This document shows, in pieces, positions 8,706 to 16,981 of a DNA stretch of 64,000 nucleotides. The notes below the pieces were generated by a model that saw only the letters and a list, made by a program, of their open reading frames with translations, did no database searches and was not told the origin of the DNA. This DNA comes from Bradyrhizobium diazoefficiens. GTDB taxonomy: Bacteria; Pseudomonadota; Alphaproteobacteria; Rhizobiales; Xanthobacteraceae. Made by a program: the position numbers and the translations under genes. The number at the start of each line of letters is the position of its first letter. Position 1 is the first letter of the stretch. Location: positions 1-64,000 of the forward strand of contig NZ_JAFCJE010000009.1 in assembly GCF_018131185.1 (NCBI RefSeq). Reading direction: 5' to 3'.

Positions 8706-9167
8706 CTATTTGGCGGCGCCCGACAGCAGCAATTGCTTTTCGATCTCGTAGACCGGCAGCTTGACGAGATCCTTGCCGATCTCGCCCCGAAGCGCCTTGC
8801 GCATGACCTCCGAGTAATCGGCGCGGATCATGCCGAGGGCACGCGGCGAGGCCACCATGGTCAGGGCCGAGGTCTCGCCCGCGCTGACGGCGGCATCGAG
8901 CCGGCTGGCCAAGCTCCGCAGGAAGGCGCGCTCGGCCTCGTCATGCCAGTCGGTCTGCTCGGCCGAGCTGCGCACGCCGCCGGCAGCGGCATGCAGGCGC
9001 CCTGGCGCATCGCTTCCTTGCGCGCTGGTCGAGGGGTTGGGCTGCTCGTGCACCTCCCTGGTGTGAAGGTTCGGAAACATCTCGTCGCCGAGATTTTCCA
9101 GAATGAGCGCCTTGCGCCCATCGCACACGACCAGCCAGTCGCCCTTGTCGATTCTCATCTTGTCCAT
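8706..9167 (-). CDS. Host attachment (baeRF-like) family protein
   Basis: The 153-residue product matches the family named after an Agrobacterium protein implicated in attachment to host cells (Host_attach), distantly related to archaeal/eukaryotic eRF1 domain 1 folds. It opens WLVVCDGRKALILENLGD and contains SALTMVASPRALGMIR and the C-terminal EIGKDLVKLPVYEIEKQL typical of the family. The biochemical role is not established and the family name should not be over-read. AGGAG 7 bases upstream fixes the start. It is followed 40 bases upstream by the DUF3775 gene on the same strand, so the two may be co-transcribed. Confidence 0.88.
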   Translation of the reverse strand: MDKMRIDKGDWLVVCDGRKALILENLGDEMFPNLHTREVHEQPNPSTSAQGSDAPGRLHAAAGGVRSSAEQTDWHDEAERAFLRSLASRLDAAVSAGETSALTMVASPRALGMIRADYSEVMRKALRGEIGKDLVKLPVYEIEKQLLLSGAAK

Positions 9168-9207
9168 TGCAACTCTCCTTGAAACACTTGTCGAGGCCGC
9201 GTCGGCA

Positions 9208-9609
9208 TCAGAGATGTTCTTCGAAATCCTCGAAGGACTTGCCGAATTGCGCCATCGCCTCCTCCAGATAGTCGGCGAGCATTGGCGTGCCGATCAGGTA
9301 GGAAGCGGTGCGCTGGTTGTGCGCCTGCGCGGCCTGGGTCTGCAATTCGCGCCAATTGGAGAGATCGCCATCGCCGCGACCAAGCCAGGTCAGCGCCACG
9401 AGGTCGATCTGCTCGTCGACATTGAGATCGCGGATAAAGCCCGCGAGCTCCGCCCGGTCGGTGGTCCCGCCTCGCCCATAGCTCATGTCATCGTCGCCGA
9501 AGGCCGGGATGACGCCCGCTCCGACCGCCTCGCTGTCGGACCGGCGCGATTTCGAGATGACGAAGAAGACTTTCTCCGGCGAGATCGACAGATTTGGAAC
9601 GACCAGCAT
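9208..9609 (-). CDS. DUF3775 domain-containing protein
   Basis: A 133-residue cytoplasmic protein of unknown function. The N terminus LSISPEKVFFVISKSR, the central ELAGFIRDLNVDEQIDLVALTWLGRGD and the C-terminal helix ADYLEEAMAQFG are the features by which I recognise DUF3775. The start at 9609 is chosen over 9651 because AAGGTG precedes it and the extra 14 residues look non-coding. It lies just upstream of the host-attachment-family gene on the same strand, and co-transcription is likely. Confidence 0.85.
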   Translation of the reverse strand: MLVVPNLSISPEKVFFVISKSRRSDSEAVGAGVIPAFGDDDMSYGRGGTTDRAELAGFIRDLNVDEQIDLVALTWLGRGDGDLSNWRELQTQAAQAHNQRTASYLIGTPMLADYLEEAMAQFGKSFEDFEEHL

Positions 9610-9851
9610 CCAGTTCACCTTGCCCCGCAGCAAGCACCACGCCGCTGCCACGCCGGCAACACTAAGAGCCGAGGCAGACTTGCGAATTGCGCAGGATCAA
9701 GGTCTACGGCATGGCATCGGCGATACGATCAACGCGGGGTTAGCCGAGCGGACTTGCTGAAGATCCGTTCATCAGCATTACATTTCGGCTCCGCCACAAT
9801 TTGATCAGAACAACTTCGATATCCTGTCCCGCGTAAGCGGAGGAAGACATC

Positions 9852-10142
9852 ATGACTCGCAAGATCGGCCTCGTCGCCGCGTCCCTGTTCGGTGCCATGT
9901 TGGGAGGCTTGGCGGTATCGCCGGCGGCGTCCGCCATGCCCATCGCGCCGGCGCCTGCCACACCTGGGGTCTCCGGTGTCGAGCAGGTTCGCATGGTCTG
10001 CGACGCCTGGGGACGCTGCTGGTGGCGTCCGAACTACTATGGGTACTACGCTCCGCGGCCGTATTACGCCCCGCGGTATTATGCGCCCCGCTACTACGCT
10101 CCACGGTATTATGGCTATGGCCCACGCTATCGCCACTGGTGA
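9852..10142 (+). CDS. Small secreted protein with PRYYA repeats
   Basis: A 96-residue product with a signal peptide (about 1-28, ending ASA). The mature segment contains VCDAWGRCWWRP, with two cysteines, then tandem PRYYAPRYYAPRYY repeats and a basic aromatic C terminus. The repeats are encoded by a near-perfect 15-base DNA repeat (about 10048-10115), so the copy number could vary between strains. GGAGGA 7 bases upstream gives a strong start, and a rho-independent terminator follows immediately. An exported envelope role is inferred; the function is unknown. Confidence 0.8.
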   Translation: MTRKIGLVAASLFGAMLGGLAVSPAASAMPIAPAPATPGVSGVEQVRMVCDAWGRCWWRPNYYGYYAPRPYYAPRYYAPRYYAPRYYGYGPRYRHW

Positions 10143-10147
10143 CATCT

Positions 10148-10176
10148 GAGGGGGCCATTTGGGCCCCCTCGCTTTT
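10148..10176 (+). terminator. Rho-independent terminator
   Basis: Stem GAGGGGGCC / GGCCCCCTC with loop ATTTG followed by GCTTTT, six bases after the stop codon of the PRYYA-repeat gene. Confidence 0.85.
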
Positions 10177-10546
10177 GCGAGATCATTCCTCGCACGGGTG
10201 TCGCCGGCCTGAAGCGATTCCAAAACTGATCTGGATCAAGGATAAATCGGCCCGCACCGTCATTCTGCGGTGACGGCCGAGTTGAACGCTTTCAGTGCCC
10301 GCAGACGGGCATGGACCAGCAGACGCATCTCGAGAGGCAGCTGAGACAGGGGGGCGAAGCTCGCGCCCTCTGCGTGCACGCGCCTGCACTTCATCGACAT
10401 CGCTTCCGGCACAACCTCAGCCGGGAACGTTGACGGCGACATCGATCTGACAGGCGCCATGGCATGATGTCCGCAATACTACGGTCTGAAATTCGGTTTA
10501 CTGAGACGCGATGTTTCGCCATTGATGGCGACGTATCGACGTTCAT
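10177..10546. other. Intergenic region upstream of the AraC-type gene
   Basis: About 370 bases without a supported gene. A 66-codon frame on the minus strand (10260-10460) has no convincing ribosome binding site or recognisable product. The region presumably carries the promoter of the regulator that follows, but no clear boxes were found. Confidence 0.5.
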
Positions 10547-11536
10547 TTGATTGTCACATTTCAGCAGCCGGCCAGGCCCATGTTGTTCGACGCCCTCGCT
10601 CCATCCTCCGCGCTGCAACTGATCGGCTTTGCCGACGTCGATGCGTTTCGCCCGATCGAGTCGATGGAGGACGCGAGGAGCATTCCGCTCGACGTCCCAA
10701 ACTTTGCCGCGGCCCGCGCCGTCGTCGCCCTGCCGGCCTGCCGCATCATCGTGATGAGATCGTTCGCGCGGATTCTCGACACCGCCTATCGGATGCCGGG
10801 CGGGATGGTGGTCCTGTCCATGACCGACGGCCTCCAGGTCAACTTCAAGGGCCTGGATCTCGATGCGCGCTTCTTCATTGCGCTCCGCGGCAACGATGGT
10901 TGCCATTTCGTCGAGCCTCAGACCAATCACTATGCAATGATCATCCTCTCCCCCGGGCTGAGGGACCGGGGTTGGTTCGATCACGCCGACGACTTGCGGG
11001 CCCGTATCGCAAACCGGCCCGCTCTGCTCCACACGCGGCAGCTTCTGCTCGACATCCTGCGAACCGCATCAGTGCAGCCCGGCCTGTTCGAAACCACCGA
11101 GGTGGCTGCCCATCTCCAGGAGGGCCTGTTGCTCGCGCTCGACGAATTGTTTCGGATCGATCCGACGTCGGACCTGAGCGCCTCGGTGCAGGGTGAGCGA
11201 GCGATCAGGCTCGTGCAGCGGATCGACGACTACGTCGCAGCCCATCCGACCGCACCGATCTACACCGCCGATCTCGCCAGCGAGTTCGGCGTCTCGATCC
11301 GGACGCTCGGCGGCGCAGTCAGCAAGGTGCGCGGCATGAGCCTGCACCAGTATATTCGCCTCAAGAGGCTGTGGGCGACCCGCGTCCGCCTCCTCAAGGG
11401 CGGCGGCGCCACCGTGGCCACGTGCGCACGTGCCCAGGGCTTCCATCATCTCGGTGAATTTGCCGCAGCCTACCGCGCGATCTTCCATGAGGCGCCCTCG
11501 GACACATTGGCAAGGGGGCGACAAGCGGGGTCATGA
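10547..11536 (+). CDS. AraC-family transcriptional regulator
   Basis: A DNA-binding regulator with an N-terminal cupin-like sensing region (about 40-200) and a C-terminal double helix-turn-helix (about 225-325). The latter contains LASEFGVSIRTLGGAVSKVRGMSLHQYI and RAQGFHHLGEFAAAYRAIF, split here as two helices of the AraC fold. Spacing and sequence resemble EutR-type AraC proteins. The start is uncertain: a TTG at 10547 or the ATG at 10580, neither with a strong ribosome binding site. No adjacent catabolic genes point to a target. The downstream neighbour is a tRNA gene on the other strand. Confidence 0.85.
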   Translation: MIVTFQQPARPMLFDALAPSSALQLIGFADVDAFRPIESMEDARSIPLDVPNFAAARAVVALPACRIIVMRSFARILDTAYRMPGGMVVLSMTDGLQVNFKGLDLDARFFIALRGNDGCHFVEPQTNHYAMIILSPGLRDRGWFDHADDLRARIANRPALLHTRQLLLDILRTASVQPGLFETTEVAAHLQEGLLLALDELFRIDPTSDLSASVQGERAIRLVQRIDDYVAAHPTAPIYTADLASEFGVSIRTLGGAVSKVRGMSLHQYIRLKRLWATRVRLLKGGGATVATCARAQGFHHLGEFAAAYRAIFHEAPSDTLARGRQAGS

Positions 11537-11610
11537 CCTGACGCTGCAGCCCCTCGCGCCTGCGGACCCGGTATCGGCGCCATTCGGAACATATCTGAAA
11601 CGCCAAGGAC

Positions 11611-11687
11611 TGGCGCGCTCGGAAGGATTCGAACCTCCGACCCTCGGAATCGAAATCCGATGCTCTATCCAGCTGAGCTACGAGCGC
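11611..11687 (-). tRNA. tRNA-Arg (anticodon TCG)
   Basis: A cloverleaf can be drawn by hand on the minus strand. Acceptor stem GCGCTCG / CGAGCGC with discriminator G and encoded CCA; D-arm GCTC...GAGC; anticodon stem TCGGA / TCCGA around loop TTTCGAT, giving anticodon TCG (plus-strand 11651-11653), which reads CGA codons; T-arm with loop TTCGAAT. Length is 77 nt including CCA. Confidence 0.95.
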
Positions 11688-11844
11688 CCTGGCCCGGGGG
11701 CTACCGGGCCGCAAACCGAAACCTGCCGGACCGGCTGCTGACGGACCAGCATTCCGGGCGGTGTTCGGACGGGTTCGAATTAGCAGAGAGGCTGACCAAT
11801 AAAAAGCCCTTCCTCGCCTCCCTCGAGACGGATGGAGGGCGCTC

Positions 11845-12366
11845 TCACCAGGTCGTGTTGAAGAGACCGAAATGCGGCTGCTGGGCGACCTGCATCATCG
11901 GCCGGCCGGGCTGCGGGGCCTGATACGCCCTGGCGGCCTTGCGCCTAGCCTGGACCGGAGCAATTTGGGCCTGAGACGCCTGAGCTTGTGAAGCCTGCGG
12001 CTTGACCTCCGGGTTCCTGGAGCCGGCGGTATCGGCCTTCGGCGGCGTGAACTGGGCGAATGTCTCGCGCACCCGCGCCTTGGCCGACATCTCGGCGAGA
12101 GCTGCCGACGCGCTGTCCTGCACTGGCGGTTGAGGCGCAGCAACAGCGGCGGTCTTCACCGCCGGCGGGACAATCGTGGGCTGGGTGGTGTCGAGCACGA
12201 CGCGCTCGGGCAGATGGCGGTCGGACCGGATCCGGATCAGGGGCTGATCGTTGCTTGCGGTCGCAACGGCTTGCGCCACCGGCGCCGCCGGAAAGACGAA
12301 ATCCGCAGCGAACAGCAGTGCGAGCAAGGCTCCACCGACAAAGACGAAATACCGAAAGATTGGCAT
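11845..12366 (-). CDS. Membrane-anchored Pro/Ala/Gln-rich hypothetical protein
   Basis: A 173-residue product with an N-terminal membrane segment (about 5-25, FVFVGGALLALLFAADF). A periplasmic portion follows that starts with a short ordered patch (IRIRSDRHLPERVVLDT) and then becomes low-complexity Ala/Pro/Gln with a QASQAQASQAQ repeat and a basic stretch. It ends QPHFGLFNTTW. No known domain is recognised. Proteins of this plan are common in the genus. There is no operon partner: the next gene upstream, another single-TM protein, is 151 bases away on the same strand. Confidence 0.72.
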   Translation of the reverse strand: MPIFRYFVFVGGALLALLFAADFVFPAAPVAQAVATASNDQPLIRIRSDRHLPERVVLDTTQPTIVPPAVKTAAVAAPQPPVQDSASAALAEMSAKARVRETFAQFTPPKADTAGSRNPEVKPQASQAQASQAQIAPVQARRKAARAYQAPQPGRPMMQVAQQPHFGLFNTTW

Positions 12367-12517
12367 TGGCCGCGCTCCGCCCCGCGTGGGCTCTTCGCCT
12401 TCAACAGGCGATCACTAGATTGGTTCCTGGCCCAGGCCGTTCGGTTCAAATGGCAACGCGAGGTTTTTTGCCAAGGACCCGGGAGGGTAACTTTTCCGCT
12501 ACCGGAACATGCAGTCC

Positions 12518-13090
12518 TTACGCGCGACGTGCCGCAACCAGCGAGCATTTCGCCTGATCGGCATTCACGTTAACGACGCCGACGGGAATCCGGGCAAAGG
12601 TCTTGCGGCTCTTCATGCTGACCGGATCTGCCAGCACGCGGCTGCGATTCGTGAGATGACTGCCGTCGCGGCGCGTGAAGGCGCAAACGATCTCGACATT
12701 GTTTACGGCATAGTCATTGTCGTTTCGCAGCGTGAACGTCACCAGGGCTTTTGAGCCGAGGCCGCCACGGCGCCAGGTTTGCGATGAAATCCTGAGACGA
12801 TCGAGGTCTGCCATAGCCGGGACCTGAGCTTCGGTCGCCAGCGAGCCCGCTGCCGCCGGATCTCCCGAAGGAGCCGGCTCGACTGCGGCCAGCTCCGACT
12901 TCACCTGCTCAGCGCTATTGCCCTTGGAGAGAGGCAGCAGCATCCAGACGCCGCAGCCGACGATGATGGCGGCCAACAGCCACAGCAGGCTTCGGCCAAA
13001 TGAGACACTGGCCATCGTCACGGCCCGCGCCAATCTCTCGCCGGTCCCGGCGAAGCGCCCCAATCCGATCCGGTCGAGCCTGGCGTTCAT
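12518..13090 (-). CDS. Single-TM hypothetical protein with beta-rich C-terminal domain
   Basis: A 190-residue product with a cytoplasmic N terminus, one membrane helix (about 34-53, SLLWLLAAIIVGCGVWMLL) and an extracytoplasmic domain. Residues 95-185 (KALVTFTLRNDNDYAVNNVEIVC, split by a turn, then KTFARIPVGVVNVNADQAKC) look like an immunoglobulin-like or FxLYD-type fold that carries two cysteines. The function is unknown. It may be co-transcribed with the membrane protein at 11845-12366, which lies downstream. Confidence 0.72.
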   Translation of the reverse strand: MNARLDRIGLGRFAGTGERLARAVTMASVSFGRSLLWLLAAIIVGCGVWMLLPLSKGNSAEQVKSELAAVEPAPSGDPAAAGSLATEAQVPAMADLDRLRISSQTWRRGGLGSKALVTFTLRNDNDYAVNNVEIVCAFTRRDGSHLTNRSRVLADPVSMKSRKTFARIPVGVVNVNADQAKCSLVAARRA

Positions 13091-13275
13091 GGTTGTACCG
13101 ATGGCGGCGGAAGCACGTTCGACGACCGATTGCGCCGACGGACTCGGCCACAGCTTACTTCAATCCGGAAGACGAACTAAGGTTCCCTGCGAATCGGCAA
13201 GGGCAGTGGCGATCGCCGGCCGGGGCCGTTAACATACGCTGCAACATCGAGCCATCGCGCGTCGGGAGAATTGGA

Positions 13276-13662
13276 ATGCCATTCGTCGTTACTTGGGATC
13301 ACGTCCATCTGCGCAGCCCCGATCCGGAGGCCACGGCGGCTTGGCTGCGGGACATCCTCGGCGGCGAGGTCGTGCATGCGCCGGGACGGATCGACGTGAA
13401 CCTTGGAGGCGCCAGGATCTTCATCGCGCCGCTCGAGGGCGATAGTGACGTCAACCCGCCGCCTCCGCATCCGCATCAGGGCCTCGACCATTTCGGGTTG
13501 ACGGTGAAGGACATCGATGCCGTCGCGGCCGAGATCAAGGCCAAGGGCGTCACCTTCACGCGCGAGCCGACCACGATCCGGCCCGGCGTGCGCATCTGCT
13601 TCATCCGCGGTCCCGAAGGCATCTCCATCGAGCTGCTGGAGCGCGACAAGAAATACACTTGA
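13276..13662 (+). CDS. VOC (glyoxalase/bleomycin-resistance) family protein
   Basis: A 128-residue single vicinal-oxygen-chelate domain. WDHVHLRSPDPEATAAWL supplies the first metal-site His. HQGLDHFGLTVKDID supplies the second beta-alpha-beta module, and GPEGISIELLER supplies the C-terminal Glu. This is the order His...His...Glu of metal-dependent VOC enzymes. The substrate is unknown; such proteins range from lyases to dioxygenases. The ATG at 13276 is chosen because GGGAG lies 7-11 bases upstream and the family N terminus starts here. Confidence 0.9.
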   Translation: MPFVVTWDHVHLRSPDPEATAAWLRDILGGEVVHAPGRIDVNLGGARIFIAPLEGDSDVNPPPPHPHQGLDHFGLTVKDIDAVAAEIKAKGVTFTREPTTIRPGVRICFIRGPEGISIELLERDKKYT

Positions 13663-13814
13663 GAATCCAAGCACAAGCTGGGACGCCTACGGCTCGCGGC
13701 GGCAACCTCCCGCGGCCAGCCGGCAAACTGCCGCGTTGCGCGAGCGGATGCGCTTTGGCATAAAAGCAGGACCGGTTACGCCATTGGGCGATGGCGGCCG
13801 GCCTGCGGGACGTT

Positions 13815-14168
13815 ATGAAAAACGGTCTCTATTCGATTCATGTGACCCTGCTCGATGGTCGAGCCGGCAAGGGCAGCGGCGTCATTCTTTTTCGCGACGG
13901 CAAGATTCTTGGCGGCGATGCCTATCTCTATTACACCGGCAGCTACGTGGTGAAGGACAACAACACCTTCAAGGGCGAAGTGCTGGTGCAACGGCACACC
14001 TCGCCTCGGGGCAACGACAATCCACTGTTCGGCGGCCCTGCCCCGGTCGGCATCGGCGTCAGTGGCACATTCACAGAGACGCGCGGAGAGATGACGGGCA
14101 CGGCGCTGGTCGGCAAGGCCAGCCAGATTTTCGGCGCGACTCTGCACAAGCTCGCCGACGCCGACTAG
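13815..14168 (+). CDS. GrlR-like regulatory protein
   Basis: A 117-residue beta-rich protein opening MKNGLYSIHVTLLDGRAGKG, with GDAYLYYTGSYVVKDNN and EVLVQRHT. These match the lipocalin-like GrlR family, named after the repressor of the LEE type III secretion genes that binds the activator GrlA. No GrlA-like activator or secretion gene is nearby, so the partner is unknown and the family name may not predict function. The second ATG (13815) is preferred over 13791 because homologues start MKNG and GGGAC lies before it. It is convergent with the sensor kinase; the two stop codons abut at 14168/14169. Confidence 0.78.
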   Translation: MKNGLYSIHVTLLDGRAGKGSGVILFRDGKILGGDAYLYYTGSYVVKDNNTFKGEVLVQRHTSPRGNDNPLFGGPAPVGIGVSGTFTETRGEMTGTALVGKASQIFGATLHKLADAD

Positions 14169-16856
14169 CTATTCCGCAGCCTGCTCGAGCGGCGCCGTGC
14201 GCGGCAGGATGATCTGGATGCGCGTGCCGCTGCCTGGCTCGGAATCGAGATCGAGCCGTCCGCCGAGCCGGTTGGTGACGATGCTGTAGACGATGTGCAG
14301 GCCGAGGCCGGTGCCGCCCTGGTCGCGCCGCGTCGTGAAGAACGGATCGAAGGCGCGGCGGCGAACGTCGAGCGACATGCCGCAGCCATTGTCGGAGAAG
14401 ATGATCTCGACATTGTCCTTGCCGGACTCCCGCACCTGAATGTCGATGGTCCCTGGCCGGCCGTCTGGGAAGGCGTGCGCCACCGAATTGAGAAACAGAT
14501 TGGTCAGCACCTGGCCGTACGGACCCGGATAGCTGTTCATGGCGAGATCGGGCTGGCACTCGACGTTGAGCGTCAGGTTGTGCTTGCGCAGGCCCGGCCG
14601 CAAGCTCATCACCACCTGCTCGGTGAGGTCGCCGAGATCGAACGTACGCTGGTCCGAATAGTTGCGGTCGGCGGCAACCTGCTTGAACGACTGGATCAGC
14701 TCGGCGGCGCGGTTGAGATTGGAGACGAGCTGCGAGGATGCGTCGCGGCTGGTGCTCAGGAAATCGTTGAGCGTGGAGCGGCGGAGCTCGCCGCGCTCGA
14801 CTTCGGCAGTGAACATCGCGGTCTTGCGCTCCAGCGCGGACGCGACCGTGAGGCTGATGCCGACGGGATTGTTGACCTCATGCGCCACGCCCGCGACCAG
14901 GCGTCCGAGCGCGGCGAGCTTCTCGGCCTCGATCAGCGAGGCCTGCGTCTCGCGCAGATTGCGCAGCGCGGTCTCGGCGGATTCCTTGGCCTTGCGCATC
15001 TCCTGCTCGCCGCGCTTGCGCTCGCCGATGTCGAGCGCCACCGTGACGATCCGCTCGATCTCGCCCTCGGCATCGAGCAGCGGCAGCTTGTTGACCAGCC
15101 ATTGCCGCATGTTGCCGGAGGCGTCCTTGTACTCCTCCTCGTAGAAGCCGAGGCCTTTGCGGAGCTTGAGCACCCTCTTGTCGCTCTCGTCGGACTTGGC
15201 CGCGCCATAGCGCGACATCAGGTCGGCCGTGGTGCGGCCGAGCGCATCGCCCGGCTCGATGCCGAAGATGCCGGCCATGTAGCGGTTCATCAGCACGTAG
15301 CGCAGATTGCGGTCCTTGACGTTGATCACCGCGGGCACGGTGTCGATGACCTGCTGGAGCAGGCGCCGGCCTTCGGCAATGGCGTCTTCCGCCCGCTTCT
15401 GGTCGGTGATGTCGCGCAGCGTGCCCTCGTAGCGGACGATATTGCCCTGCTCGTCCCGCACGCCGGTAGCGCTGTCGGAAAGCCACAGGATGTCGCCGCT
15501 GCGCTGGCGCACCTGATACTCGAACTCGCGCACCATGCCGTCGCGCGTCATGAGCCGCTGGTATTCGACGCGCGCCTCGGGATGGACGTAGATCGTGTGG
15601 GCGATGTCGTTGATGCTGTCGATGAGCTGCTGCGGGCTGTCATAACCCATCATCCGCGCCAGCGCCGGGTTGGCATTGAGGAGGTCGCCGGCCGGCGTCG
15701 TCACATAGATGCCGTCGATCGAGCCCTCGAACAGTTTCCGGTAACTCTCTTCGGCGAGGCGCTGCTCGGTGAGCGCGCGCACCGCCGCCTCGCGCGCGGT
15801 GTCGGCCTCCTCCAGCGCGCGGCGGAACACTTCGGCCGCACGCGCGATGTCGCCGATCTCGTTGTCGAGGTCGGCGGACGGGATGGAGGTGTCTTTCCGG
15901 CCCGCCGCAAGCGCGCGTATGGAGCGTGCGATCTGGGCAAGCGGACGGACCGTCCTGCGCACCACGAAGCCGGCCGCCAGAATGCCGATCAGGACCCCGA
16001 TGGTGCCGAGCGCGATGCTCTGCCATCGCGCCTCCGTCAGCGTACGGGCAAAGTCACGCGACAGCACGTGGCCGCGCCGGTCACTGACTTCGCGCAGCAA
16101 CTCGGTGACGCGGCCGATCAGCCGGCCCTCGGTTCCCAGCACCTCGCGGTCGATATCGGCGATCTGCCGCTCTCTGACGGCCACGGCCATGATGGCCTCG
16201 GCATAATCGTTCACCGCCGCCTTCAGCCCGGCATCGCCAATGTTCAGTGCCCGCATGTTCTGCGCGGCCTGCTCCGCCGCGGAGGGGTTGCGCGCGAGTA
16301 GCCCGGTCGCGATGCGGCTCTGCGCCTCCGACAGGCGCGAGGCCAGTTCGCGGTCGGCGGTCCCGGCGACGGCCACATCGAACTGGTCGCGCAGCGGCGG
16401 CAGGCCGGCGAGCAGCTGGGCGCGGCGATCGATCAGAGTCGAGATCCGCTCGAGGCCCGTCCGATAGGTCGCGAGGCGCTCGGTGACCCCGTCGATCATG
16501 TCCTGCTGCTCGGGTGCGAGCTCGATGCGGGTCTTCTTCAGGATGTCGCTGAGCGTCGAGGCCGCCTCGCCGACCTGCTGGAACTGGGTGCCGGCGCCGG
16601 GATCGGTGACGAAATCGCGCGCGGCGAGACGCAATTCGTTCATGCGGCGGTCGATGTCCTCGGCGAGGTCGCCGACGCTCTGGAGCCGCTGCAGCTCGGC
16701 AAAGGTCGTGTCGATGTGCCGGATCGCGATCACGCTCGCGGTCGAGGTGACGATGATCACCGCCAGCACGAGCAGGAAACTGCCGAAGGTGAGCTGGCCG
16801 ATGGAGAGCGAGAATGTTCGCTTTTTCTCAGGGGTCGGCGTCAATTCGGCGGACAT
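14169..16856 (-). CDS. Hybrid-topology sensor histidine kinase (HAMP, two PAS, HisKA, HATPase_c)
   Basis: A membrane sensor kinase of 895 residues. Order: TM1 (about 23-45); a large helical periplasmic region (46-280); TM2 (281-299); HAMP (300-353); PAS-1 (370-490); PAS-2 (500-615); a coiled coil; HisKA with phospho-acceptor His659 in GRLVAGVAHEVNNP; and HATPase_c with N-box NLFLNSVAHAF, G1 DNGCGM and G2 GGTGLGLHIVYSIV. The H-box and the helical sensor suggest a relative of kinases that see quinone or redox state through PAS, but the signal is unknown. No response regulator is adjacent, so it is an orphan kinase. GC-rich frames opposite it are shadows. Confidence 0.95.
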   Translation of the reverse strand: MSAELTPTPEKKRTFSLSIGQLTFGSFLLVLAVIIVTSTASVIAIRHIDTTFAELQRLQSVGDLAEDIDRRMNELRLAARDFVTDPGAGTQFQQVGEAASTLSDILKKTRIELAPEQQDMIDGVTERLATYRTGLERISTLIDRRAQLLAGLPPLRDQFDVAVAGTADRELASRLSEAQSRIATGLLARNPSAAEQAAQNMRALNIGDAGLKAAVNDYAEAIMAVAVRERQIADIDREVLGTEGRLIGRVTELLREVSDRRGHVLSRDFARTLTEARWQSIALGTIGVLIGILAAGFVVRRTVRPLAQIARSIRALAAGRKDTSIPSADLDNEIGDIARAAEVFRRALEEADTAREAAVRALTEQRLAEESYRKLFEGSIDGIYVTTPAGDLLNANPALARMMGYDSPQQLIDSINDIAHTIYVHPEARVEYQRLMTRDGMVREFEYQVRQRSGDILWLSDSATGVRDEQGNIVRYEGTLRDITDQKRAEDAIAEGRRLLQQVIDTVPAVINVKDRNLRYVLMNRYMAGIFGIEPGDALGRTTADLMSRYGAAKSDESDKRVLKLRKGLGFYEEEYKDASGNMRQWLVNKLPLLDAEGEIERIVTVALDIGERKRGEQEMRKAKESAETALRNLRETQASLIEAEKLAALGRLVAGVAHEVNNPVGISLTVASALERKTAMFTAEVERGELRRSTLNDFLSTSRDASSQLVSNLNRAAELIQSFKQVAADRNYSDQRTFDLGDLTEQVVMSLRPGLRKHNLTLNVECQPDLAMNSYPGPYGQVLTNLFLNSVAHAFPDGRPGTIDIQVRESGKDNVEIIFSDNGCGMSLDVRRRAFDPFFTTRRDQGGTGLGLHIVYSIVTNRLGGRLDLDSEPGSGTRIQIILPRTAPLEQAAE

Positions 16857-16981
16857 AGGATGTCTTGGGGGACCGGGCTAATGGAGGCCCCAATATACGA
16901 CGTATTGCGCCCTCGGGGGAACATGCCTCGCGCCTCGCAATATCGTTAATATCGTGCTCCTGGCCCACCCCCTCTCGCCCT

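Noticed and set aside
10260-10460. 66-codon minus-strand frame upstream of the AraC-type gene
   Set aside because: No ribosome binding site, no domain, and no conserved feature visible; could be real but cannot be supported.
14295-16301. 668-codon open frame on the plus strand
   Set aside because: It lies wholly opposite the sensor kinase, has no ribosome binding site, and its product is Arg/His/Glu-rich with no domain: a GC-driven shadow.
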